Positions 26,307-35,429 of a stretch of DNA of 64,000 bases are shown here, in pieces. The notes beneath the pieces are model-generated. The model saw nothing but the letters and a program-made list of their open reading frames with translations, had not been told where the DNA came from and ran no database searches. The first letter of the stretch is position 1. The number at the start of each line of letters is the position of its first letter. The DNA comes from Cyclobacteriaceae bacterium (GTDB taxonomy: Bacteria > Bacteroidota > Bacteroidia > Cytophagales > Cyclobacteriaceae): NCBI GenBank assembly GCA_016787605.1, contig JAEUUE010000085.1, positions 18,805-82,804 of the forward strand, read 5' to 3'. The position numbers were made by a program, and so were the translations under genes.

Positions 26307-26810
26307 ATGCGTAAATTTCTTTTCATTGCTTCAATCCTCTTTATCATCCTGTTTGGCGGGCTGCAGTTGTTCCTCTACCTGAACAAACCCCTTCCGCTGG
26401 ATGAGCTTCGTGTGCGGGCGTCAGTTCTTCCATCCCTTTCACTGACCACCATGGACGGTGAATCCTATGAACCCAAGGCGGGCAGGCCACTGGTGTTGAT
26501 TTATTTCAACACGACGTGTGACCACTGCCAGCGCCAGGTTGAATGGTTCAGGAAAGAGATCAGCCGGTTTGAAGGAATTACCCTGGTTTGGATGTCGGCA
26601 CAGGCCGACGACGTGTTGCGCGAGTTTGTGCGCACCACGGACTTCACCGGGGCGGAGGTTGATGTGGTCCACGTCCGTCATGAGGTGGTGGCCGAAAAAT
26701 TCGGGACGCTGGCCTTGCCCCAGATTTTCGTGTATGACGGTGATGGCAGGCTGGTGGACCTTTTCTCGGGAGAGACCGATCCCGCAATGATCAGGGCAAC
26801 ATTGCCTTAA
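26307..26810 (+). CDS. Membrane-anchored thioredoxin-like protein
   Basis: This 167-residue protein has an N-terminal transmembrane anchor (about residues 4-25) and a thioredoxin-fold domain outside the membrane. The redox motif is CDHC, preceded by FNTT, and the cis-Pro loop is LALPQIFVYD. It resembles the TlpA/ResA group that reduces or delivers electrons to extracytoplasmic proteins. It begins 2 bases after the ROK kinase stop, so it is probably the last gene of the glp unit. The partner is unknown. Confidence 0.85.
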   Translation: MRKFLFIASILFIILFGGLQLFLYLNKPLPLDELRVRASVLPSLSLTTMDGESYEPKAGRPLVLIYFNTTCDHCQRQVEWFRKEISRFEGITLVWMSAQADDVLREFVRTTDFTGAEVDVVHVRHEVVAEKFGTLALPQIFVYDGDGRLVDLFSGETDPAMIRATLP

Positions 26811-26812
26811 CC

Positions 26813-28279
26813 TTATTTCTTTTCACCCTCGCCGCCGCTTTGCATCTTCTTGGCCATATCCGCCAGGAAGGGGAAGGAGAAGCTAAATACAAACCGCCAC
26901 CGGTCCCATTTAAGGTCGGAGGTTTGAGTGGTATCAAGGATATCTCCGCCGCCGCCCTCTTCGGGGAAGTTGATCACGCGGGGGATGGTCTGCCGGGCAC
27001 CGGTATGCGTAACGCCAAGGGTCAGGTCAACGCCTTTGAAATCGAGCACTACTCCGCCACCAAAGTTGTAGAAGTCGGCCTTCCAGGCATTATTGCTGGA
27101 TTCCTTTTGGTTCTGAATAAACCGGGTGATGTCATTGGACACCGAAGAGAAGTCGGTGCTGAAACTGGCAAAGCCGGAGATATTTTGATTGATGAATATT
27201 TCGGCGCCTATGCCGGCGTTCCAGACGCTCTTCGCTTCATCGGTGAGGGTAAATCCTTCGGTGGTGGAGGGGTTGCTCTGGCTGACATGGTCCTGCGCCT
27301 GCATGAGCGTGTACTTGGAAATCGCCGTGTAATATTCCGTACTCAGGTGGATTTTGTTCTTGCCAATGGCGCGAGTCGCCCCAAAACCAATGGCCCACGG
27401 GGTGCGGGACTTTAATTCAAGCCCGGACTGATTGCTTGACGTGTAGATCTCCGTTTGCCTCTTGATACCAGGCATGGTGCTGTAGTACCGTTCAAAAGAA
27501 TAATTGCCGCTCCCGGAAAACCGTACCATGGGTGTTTTGATCGTCAACCCCAGGTTCCAAAGACCAAACTGCCCGGCCAGCCCGATCTTCCACAGCAGTC
27601 CTGACTCCGTATAGTCGTAGTTCCGGCTGTACTGGTAAGTGGCTACGCGTGGCGTATCCACCACGGCCGTGGAGAGCGCCCGAAGGTAAATGTTGGAACC
27701 CTTGGTTTGGGAGTTGGAGACCAGGTTGGTGGTGACCCCAATGCTGATTTTCTTGCTCAGGGAATGCGACCAGGTCAGGCCGACCCATTGTTCGTTGCCT
27801 TTCGTCTTGAACCCCACATCGCCATTAAACCACTCGTCGCCGGGAAGAGAGACCGTATCAAACACGTCGGTATTCACTTCGTTCTTGTAGGAAAAGCTAA
27901 GGTCTGCCAACTGACGGGTCATAATCGCATAAGCGAAGTGGTGGCCGGGAAGAAATTTGAGTTTGAATGTACCGGCGGCCAGCGTGGGTACGCCCTTGAT
28001 CTCCGACTTCGAAACATTTTGCTTTGCACCCAGAGCATCAGACGCCGAAAGGGAGTTGTATTCATACACACTCGCACTCAGCAAAAAGGCGGGGTTCTTA
28101 ATGAGCGCCAACCGGCCGGGGTTGTAGTAAACTGCTCCCAGGTCCTCCACGCCGCCGATGACGGATCCGCTGAGCAGCATCGACTTGGTTCCATATTGCT
28201 GGGTCCAATAGTGTCCGTCCTGGGCAAAGGCAGTGAACGTAACCCAAAGAAGGGGGAAGAGAGTATAGAGTTTTTTCAT
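26813..28279 (-). CDS. Outer membrane beta-barrel protein (FadL/PorV-like)
   Basis: This 488-residue protein has a Sec signal (MKKLYTLFPLLWVTFTAFAQ) and a mature part of alternating hydrophobic residues with many aromatic strand ends, as in 14-strand outer membrane barrels. The N-terminal phrase LGAVYYNPGRLAL is the hallmark of the FadL/PorV (OMPP1-like) group, which takes up hydrophobic compounds or serves as a T9SS accessory. The substrate is not evident. It ends 3 bases from the convergent thioredoxin gene. Confidence 0.78.
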   Translation of the reverse strand: MKKLYTLFPLLWVTFTAFAQDGHYWTQQYGTKSMLLSGSVIGGVEDLGAVYYNPGRLALIKNPAFLLSASVYEYNSLSASDALGAKQNVSKSEIKGVPTLAAGTFKLKFLPGHHFAYAIMTRQLADLSFSYKNEVNTDVFDTVSLPGDEWFNGDVGFKTKGNEQWVGLTWSHSLSKKISIGVTTNLVSNSQTKGSNIYLRALSTAVVDTPRVATYQYSRNYDYTESGLLWKIGLAGQFGLWNLGLTIKTPMVRFSGSGNYSFERYYSTMPGIKRQTEIYTSSNQSGLELKSRTPWAIGFGATRAIGKNKIHLSTEYYTAISKYTLMQAQDHVSQSNPSTTEGFTLTDEAKSVWNAGIGAEIFINQNISGFASFSTDFSSVSNDITRFIQNQKESSNNAWKADFYNFGGGVVLDFKGVDLTLGVTHTGARQTIPRVINFPEEGGGGDILDTTQTSDLKWDRWRFVFSFSFPFLADMAKKMQSGGEGEKK

Positions 28280-28328
28280 AATAGCCTCGTAAAGTAAGGT
28301 GATCAGATGGCGGGCGCCATGATAATCA

Positions 28329-29651
28329 TCAGGATGGGTTCGACTTCTTCCGGATCAGCACATAAACAAAGGCAAACAGGGGCACGAGCAACGCGGGAAG
28401 AATGGTCATAAACTGAAGGGTCGCCTGCGGCCCGGCATTGTCAATCGACCGGCCCATGATGGGCAGCACCATGGAGGTGGCCACCATCCCTGCACCTCCC
28501 ATCACCGACAAACCCAATGCCCCGGTTCCCGGCAGGTACTCCGATACAAATCCCAGCATGGTGGGCCAGAAGTAACAGATGCCCACGGCAAATACCACGG
28601 CGGCGCTCATGGTCATGGCAGCCCCTTCGGCATGACTCAACCAGTACAACCCGGCCACCGACAGCACCGCGGAACTCAACAGAACGCCGGATGGATTAAG
28701 ACGATGAATGATCGGACCGGCGTAATACCGGCCAACGGCCATAATACCCGTGACCACAACGAGAATAATCATCGGATCGATTCCCGCACCCTCCAGCAAA
28801 GCGTTGATCCACTGGTTGGTACCAAGTTCGGTGGAGGCCGTCAGAAACATGGCGAGCAGCATCAGCGGAAACAGGAGGGAGGACTTGTTGATAATCCGCC
28901 CCTCAATGATAACGGCGAGGACGAATCCTCCGAGAAGGTAGTAGGGAAGGTTGGTACTGAAGTCAGGAGCCATCGACGGGATCGAGGCGGCGGCAATCAT
29001 GAGGCTGACCAAGGCCAGGATGGTGAAGGGGGCAGCGAGGTTGCGGAACATGTCGCGGTACGTCACGCCCGCCGTCACGCGCTCGGTCTCCGGAATGCTC
29101 TGACCAAAGAAGAGGTACCCGTAAAGGGCAAGCGGAATGAACAGGAGGGAGGTCAGCACCTGCCACGACAAGCCTGCCTGGCTGACGATGACCCATGCGA
29201 GCAGGCCGCCGATGACGATGCCCCCGGGAAACCATACGTGGAACCGGTTCAGCATCTTGGATTTATCATTCGGGTAGAGCGTGGCCACCAGGGGATTGCA
29301 GGCGGCCTCTACACTCCCGTTGCCAAACCCGATGACCAGGTTGGCCAGGAAGAGGGTAACCTTATTGTCGGCCATCAGCAGCATAGACAACCCGACCAGG
29401 TGTGCGCCAAAGGCCAGCCAGATGATCCGCTGCGTCTTGACAATATCGATGATCAGACCGCCGAGGAAGGTCGCCAGGGTAAAACCCCAGAACGCGGGAC
29501 CGAACGCCCAGCCGACTTCTTGCGCGCTTAGCCCGAAGTCGGTGGTGAACACGCCTTCAATCTTTGCCCGGATGGCAAACGTAAGCGAGGTGACAAGCAG
29601 GGCAAGACAACTGGCAACGAAAAGACGGTTGGCGTTGGTTGAGGTATTCAT
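28329..29651 (-). CDS. FHS/FucP-like MFS transporter
   Basis: This 440-residue protein has 12 transmembrane helices and resembles the fucose-galactose-glucose-H+ symporter type, with GFGNGSVEAACNPLVATLYP between helices 4 and 5. The ATG at 29651 gives a short cytoplasmic tail before helix 1; the frame extends 14 codons upstream. It is divergent from the WbqC gene and close to the glycoside 3-oxidation cluster, so it may import a sugar for that pathway. Assignment to a specific sugar is not possible from sequence alone. Confidence 0.85.
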   Translation of the reverse strand: MNTSTNANRLFVASCLALLVTSLTFAIRAKIEGVFTTDFGLSAQEVGWAFGPAFWGFTLATFLGGLIIDIVKTQRIIWLAFGAHLVGLSMLLMADNKVTLFLANLVIGFGNGSVEAACNPLVATLYPNDKSKMLNRFHVWFPGGIVIGGLLAWVIVSQAGLSWQVLTSLLFIPLALYGYLFFGQSIPETERVTAGVTYRDMFRNLAAPFTILALVSLMIAAASIPSMAPDFSTNLPYYLLGGFVLAVIIEGRIINKSSLLFPLMLLAMFLTASTELGTNQWINALLEGAGIDPMIILVVVTGIMAVGRYYAGPIIHRLNPSGVLLSSAVLSVAGLYWLSHAEGAAMTMSAAVVFAVGICYFWPTMLGFVSEYLPGTGALGLSVMGGAGMVATSMVLPIMGRSIDNAGPQATLQFMTILPALLVPLFAFVYVLIRKKSNPS

Positions 29652-29771
29652 GGGGGAAGATATTTTCGAATATGGAAGGAAATTATGGCGCAAGCAAACG
29701 GTTCGTCAATTATTGAGACCGGGAAAACGGATTGAATTTCGGGCTATCTTTCCCGTGGAATCGTTACGAGT

Positions 29772-30512
29772 GTGAGCGAAAAACGAGTCGTCATTCTGCA
29801 GTCCAACTACCTCCCCTGGAAGGGTTTCTTTGACCTCATCCGCCGGGCGGATCTGCTTCTCTTTTACGACGACACCCAGTATACGAAGAACGACTGGCGC
29901 AACAGGAACCTTATCAAGACACCGCGTGGCCGTGAGTGGATCACCATCCCGTGCGGACCCCGCCACCTCGACCGGCGCATCGATGAAGTTCGACCCGTTC
30001 ACTCCCGCTGGCAACGGAGTCATTGGGATAAACTGGTACAGAATTACCGGGATACTCCCTACTTCGCCGACTACCGCCCGTTCTTCGAGGATTTCTACCT
30101 TCACCGTACGTGGACCAACTTGTCGGAACTCAACCAGTACCTGATCCTGCACATCGCAAGAGAGTTCCTGGGAACTAAGACTCCGTATCAACAGGCCAGC
30201 GAGTTTGGGGTGTCGGGAACCAAAGAACAGCGATTGGTGGACCTGCTCCTTAAAGTGGGTGCTACCAGTTACTTGTCAGGCCCCACCGGAAAAGATTTCC
30301 TGCGGCCCGATCCCTTCCGCGAAGCAGGCATCCGCATGGAGTGGATGGATTATTCGCACTACCGGCCTTATCGCCAGCAATTTCCGCCGTTCATTCATGA
30401 AGTGAGCATCGTGGACCTGTTGTTCAATGAAGGACCGGCATCGCGGGAATACCTTCAGCCTCCCGAAAAGACAGCGGGTAACCGATTGGCTTCCGATTCA
30501 GGAAAAAAATGA
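29772..30512 (+). CDS. WbqC-like family protein
   Basis: This 246-residue protein starts with a GTG codon and has the WbqC family pattern: VVILQSNYLPWKGFFDLI, then FYDDTQYTKNDWRNRN and ITIPCG, and C-terminal SGPTGKDFL. The family is found in polysaccharide and glycan-modification loci and is thought to act as an acyl- or glycosyl-transfer enzyme, but no reaction is established for this subgroup. No other glycan gene is adjacent. A -7-like box TATCTTTC lies at 29745-29752. Confidence 0.85.
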   Translation: MSEKRVVILQSNYLPWKGFFDLIRRADLLLFYDDTQYTKNDWRNRNLIKTPRGREWITIPCGPRHLDRRIDEVRPVHSRWQRSHWDKLVQNYRDTPYFADYRPFFEDFYLHRTWTNLSELNQYLILHIAREFLGTKTPYQQASEFGVSGTKEQRLVDLLLKVGATSYLSGPTGKDFLRPDPFREAGIRMEWMDYSHYRPYRQQFPPFIHEVSIVDLLFNEGPASREYLQPPEKTAGNRLASDSGKK

Positions 30513-30552
30513 GCATTTTCACTTTTGCAGTTGGCAACTTTTACGTGTGAGT

Positions 30553-31710
30553 ATGAAGAGAAAACTGAGAATGGGTATGGTGGGCGGTGGCCTTGACGCC
30601 TTCATCGGCGCCATCCACCGGAAGGCGGCTTACCTCGATGGTTCGATCGAGCTGGTCTGCGGGGCGTTCAGCAGCAACCCGGAAAAATCCAAAGCCGCCG
30701 GCGAAGCGCTGGGCGTGCATCCTAACCGATGCTATGGGTCGTTTGCCGAGATGATCCGCAAGGAGAAGAACCTGCCGGGCGACATGCGCATGGACTTCGT
30801 GTCGATCGTGACGCCCAACCACGTTCACCTGGCGCCCGCTCGACTGGCCCTGCAGAATGGTTTTCATGTCATCATGGACAAGCCCATGACCTTGAATCTG
30901 CGGGAGGCCAGGACCCTGCAGCAGGTGGTGAAAAAATCTAACCTCGTTTTTGCCCTTACCCACACGTATACCGGGTACCCGATGGTGAAGGAGGCTCGTG
31001 AACTCGTCGCCGCCGGCAAGCTCGGAGCCATCCGGAAAGTGTATGTGGAATACACACAGGGTTGGCTGTCAACACCGCTCGAACGAACAGGGCAGAAGCA
31101 GGCAAGCTGGCGTACCGATCCCAAGCGGTCGGGCCCTGCCGGCGCCGTCGGAGATATTGGAACTCATGCCGCCAACCTCGCTGAGTACATCACGGGAAGC
31201 CGCCTCACGGCTGTGTGCGCCCAGCTCAACAAGACAGTCAAGGGAAGAAAGCTCGATGATGACGCAGCCATGCTCATCTTGTTCGATAACCAGGCAAGCG
31301 GAGTACTCACCGCCACCCAAATCGCGGCGGGTGAAGAAAACAAACTCGCGATCCGGGTGTATGGCGAGTTGGGTGGGTTGGAGTGGCACCAGGAAGAACC
31401 GAATACGCTCGTGGTCAAGTGGCTTGACCGCCCCCGCGAAATCTATCGAACCGGGTTTGACTACCTGTCGGCTTCTGCCCGGGCAAATACACGCACCCCC
31501 AGCGGCCATCCGGAAGGATACATCGAAGCGTTTGCCAATATCTATTCAAGTTTCAGCAAGGCAGTCCGGGAGCACAAGCCTGGGAAACGCCCGGCCACGA
31601 CCTATGACTTCCCCTCCGTGGAGGATGGCGTCCGGGGCATGGCCTTCATTGAGGCCGCGGTAAAATCATCACGTTCAGGACAGAAGTGGATCACAATACC
31701 CAAACCATGA
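30553..31710 (+). CDS. Gfo/Idh/MocA-family oxidoreductase
   Basis: This 385-residue protein has an N-terminal NAD(P)-binding Rossmann domain ([19 protein letters not shown]) and a C-terminal alpha/beta substrate domain. The phrase MDKPMTLN is the family's EKP-type catalytic Lys loop, and [13 protein letters not shown] is the second signature. Members with this HRKAAYLDG variant occur in glycoside-oxidation gene clusters. The ATG at 30553 begins the Rossmann fold; an open stretch runs further upstream. It overlaps the next gene by 4 bases (ATGA), so both are translated together. Confidence 0.88.
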   Translation: MKRKLRMGMVGGGLDAFIGAIHRKAAYLDGSIELVCGAFSSNPEKSKAAGEALGVHPNRCYGSFAEMIRKEKNLPGDMRMDFVSIVTPNHVHLAPARLALQNGFHVIMDKPMTLNLREARTLQQVVKKSNLVFALTHTYTGYPMVKEARELVAAGKLGAIRKVYVEYTQGWLSTPLERTGQKQASWRTDPKRSGPAGAVGDIGTHAANLAEYITGSRLTAVCAQLNKTVKGRKLDDDAAMLILFDNQASGVLTATQIAAGEENKLAIRVYGELGGLEWHQEEPNTLVVKWLDRPREIYRTGFDYLSASARANTRTPSGHPEGYIEAFANIYSSFSKAVREHKPGKRPATTYDFPSVEDGVRGMAFIEAAVKSSRSGQKWITIPKP

Positions 31711-32759
31711 AGACCATCAAAGGACCTGCCATTTTCCTCGCCCAGTTTATGGATTCCAAGCGTCCCTTCAACACGTTGGAGGGTATGGCCAAATGGGCGG
31801 CCGGCCTGGGCTACAAGGGGGTGCAGATACCCACCTGGGACAGCAATTACTTTGATCTCGCCAAGGCGGCAAAGACTAAGGACTACTGCGATGAGATTCG
31901 GGAGACCGTGGAATCGAACGGGCTGGTGATCACCGAACTTTCCACGCACCTGCAAGGTCAGCTGGTGGCGGTTCATCCGGCCTACGGCCACTTGTTCGAT
32001 GGCTTTGCACCCAAGCAGTTTCGGGGTAAAGACAAGGAGCGCACGCAATGGGCAGTGAGCCAACTGGTGATGGCCGCCAAAGCCAGCAAGAACCTGGGCT
32101 TGAAGGCTCATGCGACCTTTTCAGGGGCGTTGATGTGGCATACCGTTTACCCGTGGCCGCAGCGTCCGTCCGGCTTGGTCGACGACGGCTTCAAAGAACT
32201 GGCCCGCCGCTGGAAACCCATCCTCGATGTGTTTGACAAGAACGGGGTAGATGTCTGCTACGAAATTCACCCGGGCGAAGATCTTCACGACGGCATAACC
32301 TTTGAAAGGTTCCTGAAGGAGACGGGCAATCACCCGCGATGCAATATCCTGTACGATCCCAGCCACTTCCTTCTTCAGCAACTGGATTACCTCCAGTTTA
32401 TCGACTTCTACCATCCCCGCATAAAGATGTTCCATGTCAAGGATGCGGAATTCAATCCGACGGGAAGAAGTGGCGTGTACGGGGGCTATCAGTCGTGGGC
32501 CGAACGCCCGGGAAGGTTCCGTTCGCTGGGCGATGGCCAGATCGATTTCAAGGGCATCTTCTCGAAGCTGACGCAGTACGGCTTTTCGGGATGGGCGGTG
32601 ATGGAGTGGGAGTGCTGCCTGAAGAGCCCGGAGCAAGGAGCTGCCGAAGGGGCTCCCTTCATCGAACGGCACATTATCCAGGTAGCCGGCAAAGCCTTTG
32701 ATGATTTTGCCGCCGCGGCAAAGGACCCAAAATTGAATAAGAGAATTCTCGGGATTTAG
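31707..32759 (+). CDS. Sugar phosphate isomerase/epimerase-like TIM-barrel protein
   Basis: This 350-residue protein has the xylose-isomerase-like AP-endonuclease-2 fold. Metal-ligand segments are CYEIHPGEDLHDG, LYDPSHFLLQQLD, FHVKDAEF and AVMEWECC. In glycoside 3-oxidation clusters such proteins epimerise or eliminate keto-sugars. The overlap with the oxidoreductase gene and the following cytochrome c gene place it in one operon. The start ATG at 31707 overlaps the previous stop; the upstream codons are not needed for the fold. Confidence 0.86.
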   Translation: MKTIKGPAIFLAQFMDSKRPFNTLEGMAKWAAGLGYKGVQIPTWDSNYFDLAKAAKTKDYCDEIRETVESNGLVITELSTHLQGQLVAVHPAYGHLFDGFAPKQFRGKDKERTQWAVSQLVMAAKASKNLGLKAHATFSGALMWHTVYPWPQRPSGLVDDGFKELARRWKPILDVFDKNGVDVCYEIHPGEDLHDGITFERFLKETGNHPRCNILYDPSHFLLQQLDYLQFIDFYHPRIKMFHVKDAEFNPTGRSGVYGGYQSWAERPGRFRSLGDGQIDFKGIFSKLTQYGFSGWAVMEWECCLKSPEQGAAEGAPFIERHIIQVAGKAFDDFAAAAKDPKLNKRILGI

Positions 32760-32773
32760 ACTTATTTAGCAGC

Positions 32774-33178
32774 ATGAATTGGAAATGGTTATCCCTGGTG
32801 GTCTGCCTGGTCGTCGCTGCATGCGGGGGCAAGACCGAATCGAAGAATGAAGAGGAATATGTGGCCAATAGCGCGACGGACACCGGTCAGCCGGCGGCTG
32901 TAGACCCGGTGGCCCTGGGGGAGGCACTGGTGAAGCAAAACGACTGCAATACCTGCCACCACAAGACCAACACCCTTATTGGTCCGGCCCATACGGCGGT
33001 AGCGCAGAAGTATGAATTTACCGAGGCCAACGTCAAGCTGCTGGCCGAGAAGATCACCAAGGGTGGGTCCGGTGTGTGGGGCCAGATTCCCATGGCCGCC
33101 CACTTGGGCTTAAGCCAGGACGACGCCGAAGCAATGGCACGCTATGTGCTGTCGTTGGATGGCGAAAAGGAACACTAA
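32774..33178 (+). CDS. Lipoprotein mono-haem cytochrome c
   Basis: This 134-residue protein has a lipoprotein signal (MNWKWLSLVVCLVVAACGG, lipidated Cys in VAAC), a Glu- and Thr-rich linker, and one c-type haem site CNTCH at about residues 58-62, with a probable axial Met in QIPMAAH. It fits class I cytochromes that carry electrons in the periplasm. In its place between the isomerase and DUF1080 genes it could accept electrons from a sugar 3-dehydrogenase, although no flavoprotein dehydrogenase is visible nearby. Confidence 0.88.
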   Translation: MNWKWLSLVVCLVVAACGGKTESKNEEEYVANSATDTGQPAAVDPVALGEALVKQNDCNTCHHKTNTLIGPAHTAVAQKYEFTEANVKLLAEKITKGGSGVWGQIPMAAHLGLSQDDAEAMARYVLSLDGEKEH

Positions 33179-33203
33179 TCTCCCGCCCACGAAACTTGCA
33201 CCC

Positions 33204-33905
33204 ATGAAAAAATTCATCGCCACGATGACCCTTGCCTATGCAATATCCGGGCTGGCGTTTGCCCAAGGGCACAACACGCTGACCGACCAGGAAAAGAAGG
33301 AAGGCTGGCAATTGCTTTTTGACGGCAAAACGACCAAGGGTTGGCACACGTTCAATAAAAAAACAATAGGTGACGAATGGAAGGTGACCAATGGTGAGCT
33401 TTGGCTGGACCCCAAACCGGGTGCCCTCGACATTGCCACCGATAAGGAGTACGAGAACTTTGAATTGCTCATCGAATGGAAGATTGACTCCTGTGGCAAC
33501 AGCGGCATTTTCATCAATGCGGTAGAATCACCCAAGTATGAATTTGGGTACTACACCGGGCCTGAAATGCAGGTTCTCCACAACGAGTGCCATCCAGATG
33601 GAAAAATCCCGAAACACCGGGCCGGCAATCTGTATGACCTCATCGCCAGTTCAACGGAGTCTGCACGTGGACCGCGGGAGTGGAACCAGGTCCGTATTCT
33701 TGTCAACAAGGGCCACCTGGAGTTCTGGCTCAACGGCGTCAAGCAGGTGGAAACCACCATGTTTACGCCCGAATGGGAAGCGATGATCAAGGATAGCAAG
33801 TTCAAGAAATACCCCGATTTCGGGAAGGCCCGCAAAGGGAGAATCATGCTGCAAGAGCACGGAAGCAGGGTGTGGTACAGAAACATCAAAATCAGGGAAC
33901 TGTAG
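33204..33905 (+). CDS. Exported DUF1080 (3-keto-glycoside hydrolase-like) protein
   Basis: This 233-residue protein has a signal peptide (MKKFIATMTLAYAISGLAFA) and the DUF1080 jelly-roll domain with GWQLLFDGKTTKGWHTF, SGIFINAV and the C-terminal SRVWYRNIKIREL. DUF1080 proteins hydrolyse 3-keto-disaccharides in characterised clusters. It ends the series oxidoreductase-isomerase-cytochrome-hydrolase, the typical contents of a glycoside 3-oxidation locus. The ATG at 33204 is chosen for the signal; a frame extends into the cytochrome gene. Catalytic residues cannot be named with certainty. Confidence 0.88.
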   Translation: MKKFIATMTLAYAISGLAFAQGHNTLTDQEKKEGWQLLFDGKTTKGWHTFNKKTIGDEWKVTNGELWLDPKPGALDIATDKEYENFELLIEWKIDSCGNSGIFINAVESPKYEFGYYTGPEMQVLHNECHPDGKIPKHRAGNLYDLIASSTESARGPREWNQVRILVNKGHLEFWLNGVKQVETTMFTPEWEAMIKDSKFKKYPDFGKARKGRIMLQEHGSRVWYRNIKIREL

Positions 33906-33947
33906 GCGGTCCTTCGCCGTTAAGGTGTTGGTTAGTGGGAAAAGGTT

Positions 33948-34382
33948 ATGATCATCGGCATTTTTGAAAACGAGTTTGTGCGTTGCGAGCTGGACGATGA
34001 TATACCGGTGCTGCGGCACTACTGGCTCCAGCCTCCGCCCGCCGAAGAATTCAAATTCAACCTTCTTCGAATCCTCGAGGAGTACATTCAGTTAAAGAAG
34101 ACCTACACAAATCTTGCCTGGCTGGCCAATACAGAACGGCTGGGTGAATTGGACCTGGAAACGGAGCAATGGCTGGTCGATGAGTGGGAGACCCTGCTGT
34201 TCGACAAAGCGGGTGTGAAGATTCACGCCGTTATTCTCGGCAAGGACATTTTCGCCGATTACCCGATGGAGCGGTTCAAGATGGATGCGGAAGAAAAGTA
34301 TCACTCCAGGAGCCTTAGCCTCGGCGTGTTCTCCACCGAAGCGGAAGCCTACGCCTGGATCAAGAGCCACCAGCCCGCCTAA
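33948..34382 (+). CDS. Conserved hypothetical protein, STAS-like
   Basis: I do not recognise this 144-residue protein with certainty. It has an alpha/beta pattern: strand FENEFVRCELDD, helices around EEFKFNLLRILEEYIQL, strand TNLAWLANTERL and strand KIHAVILG, reminiscent of SpoIIAA/STAS-like domains found in many Bacteroidota. The C-terminal helix ends SLGVFSTEAEAYAWIKSH. It has no signal or membrane helix. Its stop overlaps the convergent aguA stop by two bases. The role is unknown. Confidence 0.65.
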   Translation: MIIGIFENEFVRCELDDDIPVLRHYWLQPPPAEEFKFNLLRILEEYIQLKKTYTNLAWLANTERLGELDLETEQWLVDEWETLLFDKAGVKIHAVILGKDIFADYPMERFKMDAEEKYHSRSLSLGVFSTEAEAYAWIKSHQPA

Positions 34383-35419
34383 ACCGACGGCTCCTGCTGG
34401 CTCAGGCAGTGGAAGCTGCCCAACCCCCAGATAATATCTACTGAGTCAATGCCCACCACTTCGCGCTCCGGCATGTGGCGCTGAAGAATTTCCAGGGCCT
34501 TGTGATCCTGGCTGCAACGGAAGGTGGGTACGATCACATACCGGTTGCAGATATAGAAGTTGGCATAGGACGCCGGAAGCCGCTGATCTTCATAGACCAC
34601 CGCGCTGGGCATGGGCAGTTCCACTATCTCCAACGGTCGTCCATTGGGTAGCCGCATGGCCTGGAGCATCTTCAGGTTCTCCTGCAGCGGAGCATAGTTT
34701 TCATCGGCGCGATCGTGCTCAATCACCGTGACCACCTTGCTTTCGTGAATAAACCGGGTGATGTCGTCGATATGACCGTCCGTATCATCACCCACAATAC
34801 CGTCGCCCAGCCACAGTACCTGGTCCTGGCCATAGTAATCGAGGAGATATTTTTCAATTTGGGCTTTCGAGAGGTGGGGGTTGCGATTCTTGTTAAGCAG
34901 GCACGAGGTGGTGGTCAGCACCGTCCCGCGTCCGTTAAATTCCACCGACCCGCCCTCCATGATAATGCCGGGGTGGAAGACCGGAAGATGGAGCGCCGCG
35001 CCGACCTTGGTGGGGATGACATCATCAAGGTCGTGTGGGGGATATTTCCCGCCCCAGGCGTTGTAGTCCCAATCCACAATAGCCCGCTTCTTCTCCTGGT
35101 TGTGGACCAGGAAGGCCGGTCCGTGATCGCGGCACCAGGCATCGTTGGTGGGAAAATGATGGAAGAATATCCGGGACAAGTCAGCCCCTGCTTTTTCCAG
35201 GTGGCCCCGCGCGAAATCTTCCATCGCCTGATCGATGACATTGATGTTCACCTTTTCAGACTGGGCGAGTAGCTTGACAAAGAAGGCGTAGGCCGGATAG
35301 ATGCTGTTGATCTTGCCGGGCCACGAGGCTTCCTTGTGCGGCCAGCTCAGCCAGGTCGATTCGTGCGGTTCAAACTCGGCGGGAAAGCGGAAGCCGAGTT
35401 CCTTGGGTGTTTTCGTCAT
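34379..35419 (-). CDS. aguA: Agmatine deiminase
   Basis: This 346-residue enzyme of the peptidyl-arginine deiminase-like fold converts agmatine to N-carbamoylputrescine and ammonia. Signatures are HESTWLSWPHKEASWPG at the N terminus, NDAWCRDHGP, VEFNGRGTVLTTTSCLLN, and GDDTDGHIDDI; the catalytic Cys lies in GSFHCLSQQEP near the C terminus. The N-carbamoylputrescine amidase gene lies 10 bases upstream on the same strand, so both steps are co-expressed and supply putrescine. Confidence 0.93.
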   Translation of the reverse strand: MTKTPKELGFRFPAEFEPHESTWLSWPHKEASWPGKINSIYPAYAFFVKLLAQSEKVNINVIDQAMEDFARGHLEKAGADLSRIFFHHFPTNDAWCRDHGPAFLVHNQEKKRAIVDWDYNAWGGKYPPHDLDDVIPTKVGAALHLPVFHPGIIMEGGSVEFNGRGTVLTTTSCLLNKNRNPHLSKAQIEKYLLDYYGQDQVLWLGDGIVGDDTDGHIDDITRFIHESKVVTVIEHDRADENYAPLQENLKMLQAMRLPNGRPLEIVELPMPSAVVYEDQRLPASYANFYICNRYVIVPTFRCSQDHKALEILQRHMPEREVVGIDSVDIIWGLGSFHCLSQQEPSV

Positions 35420-35429
35420 ACCGTAGGGA

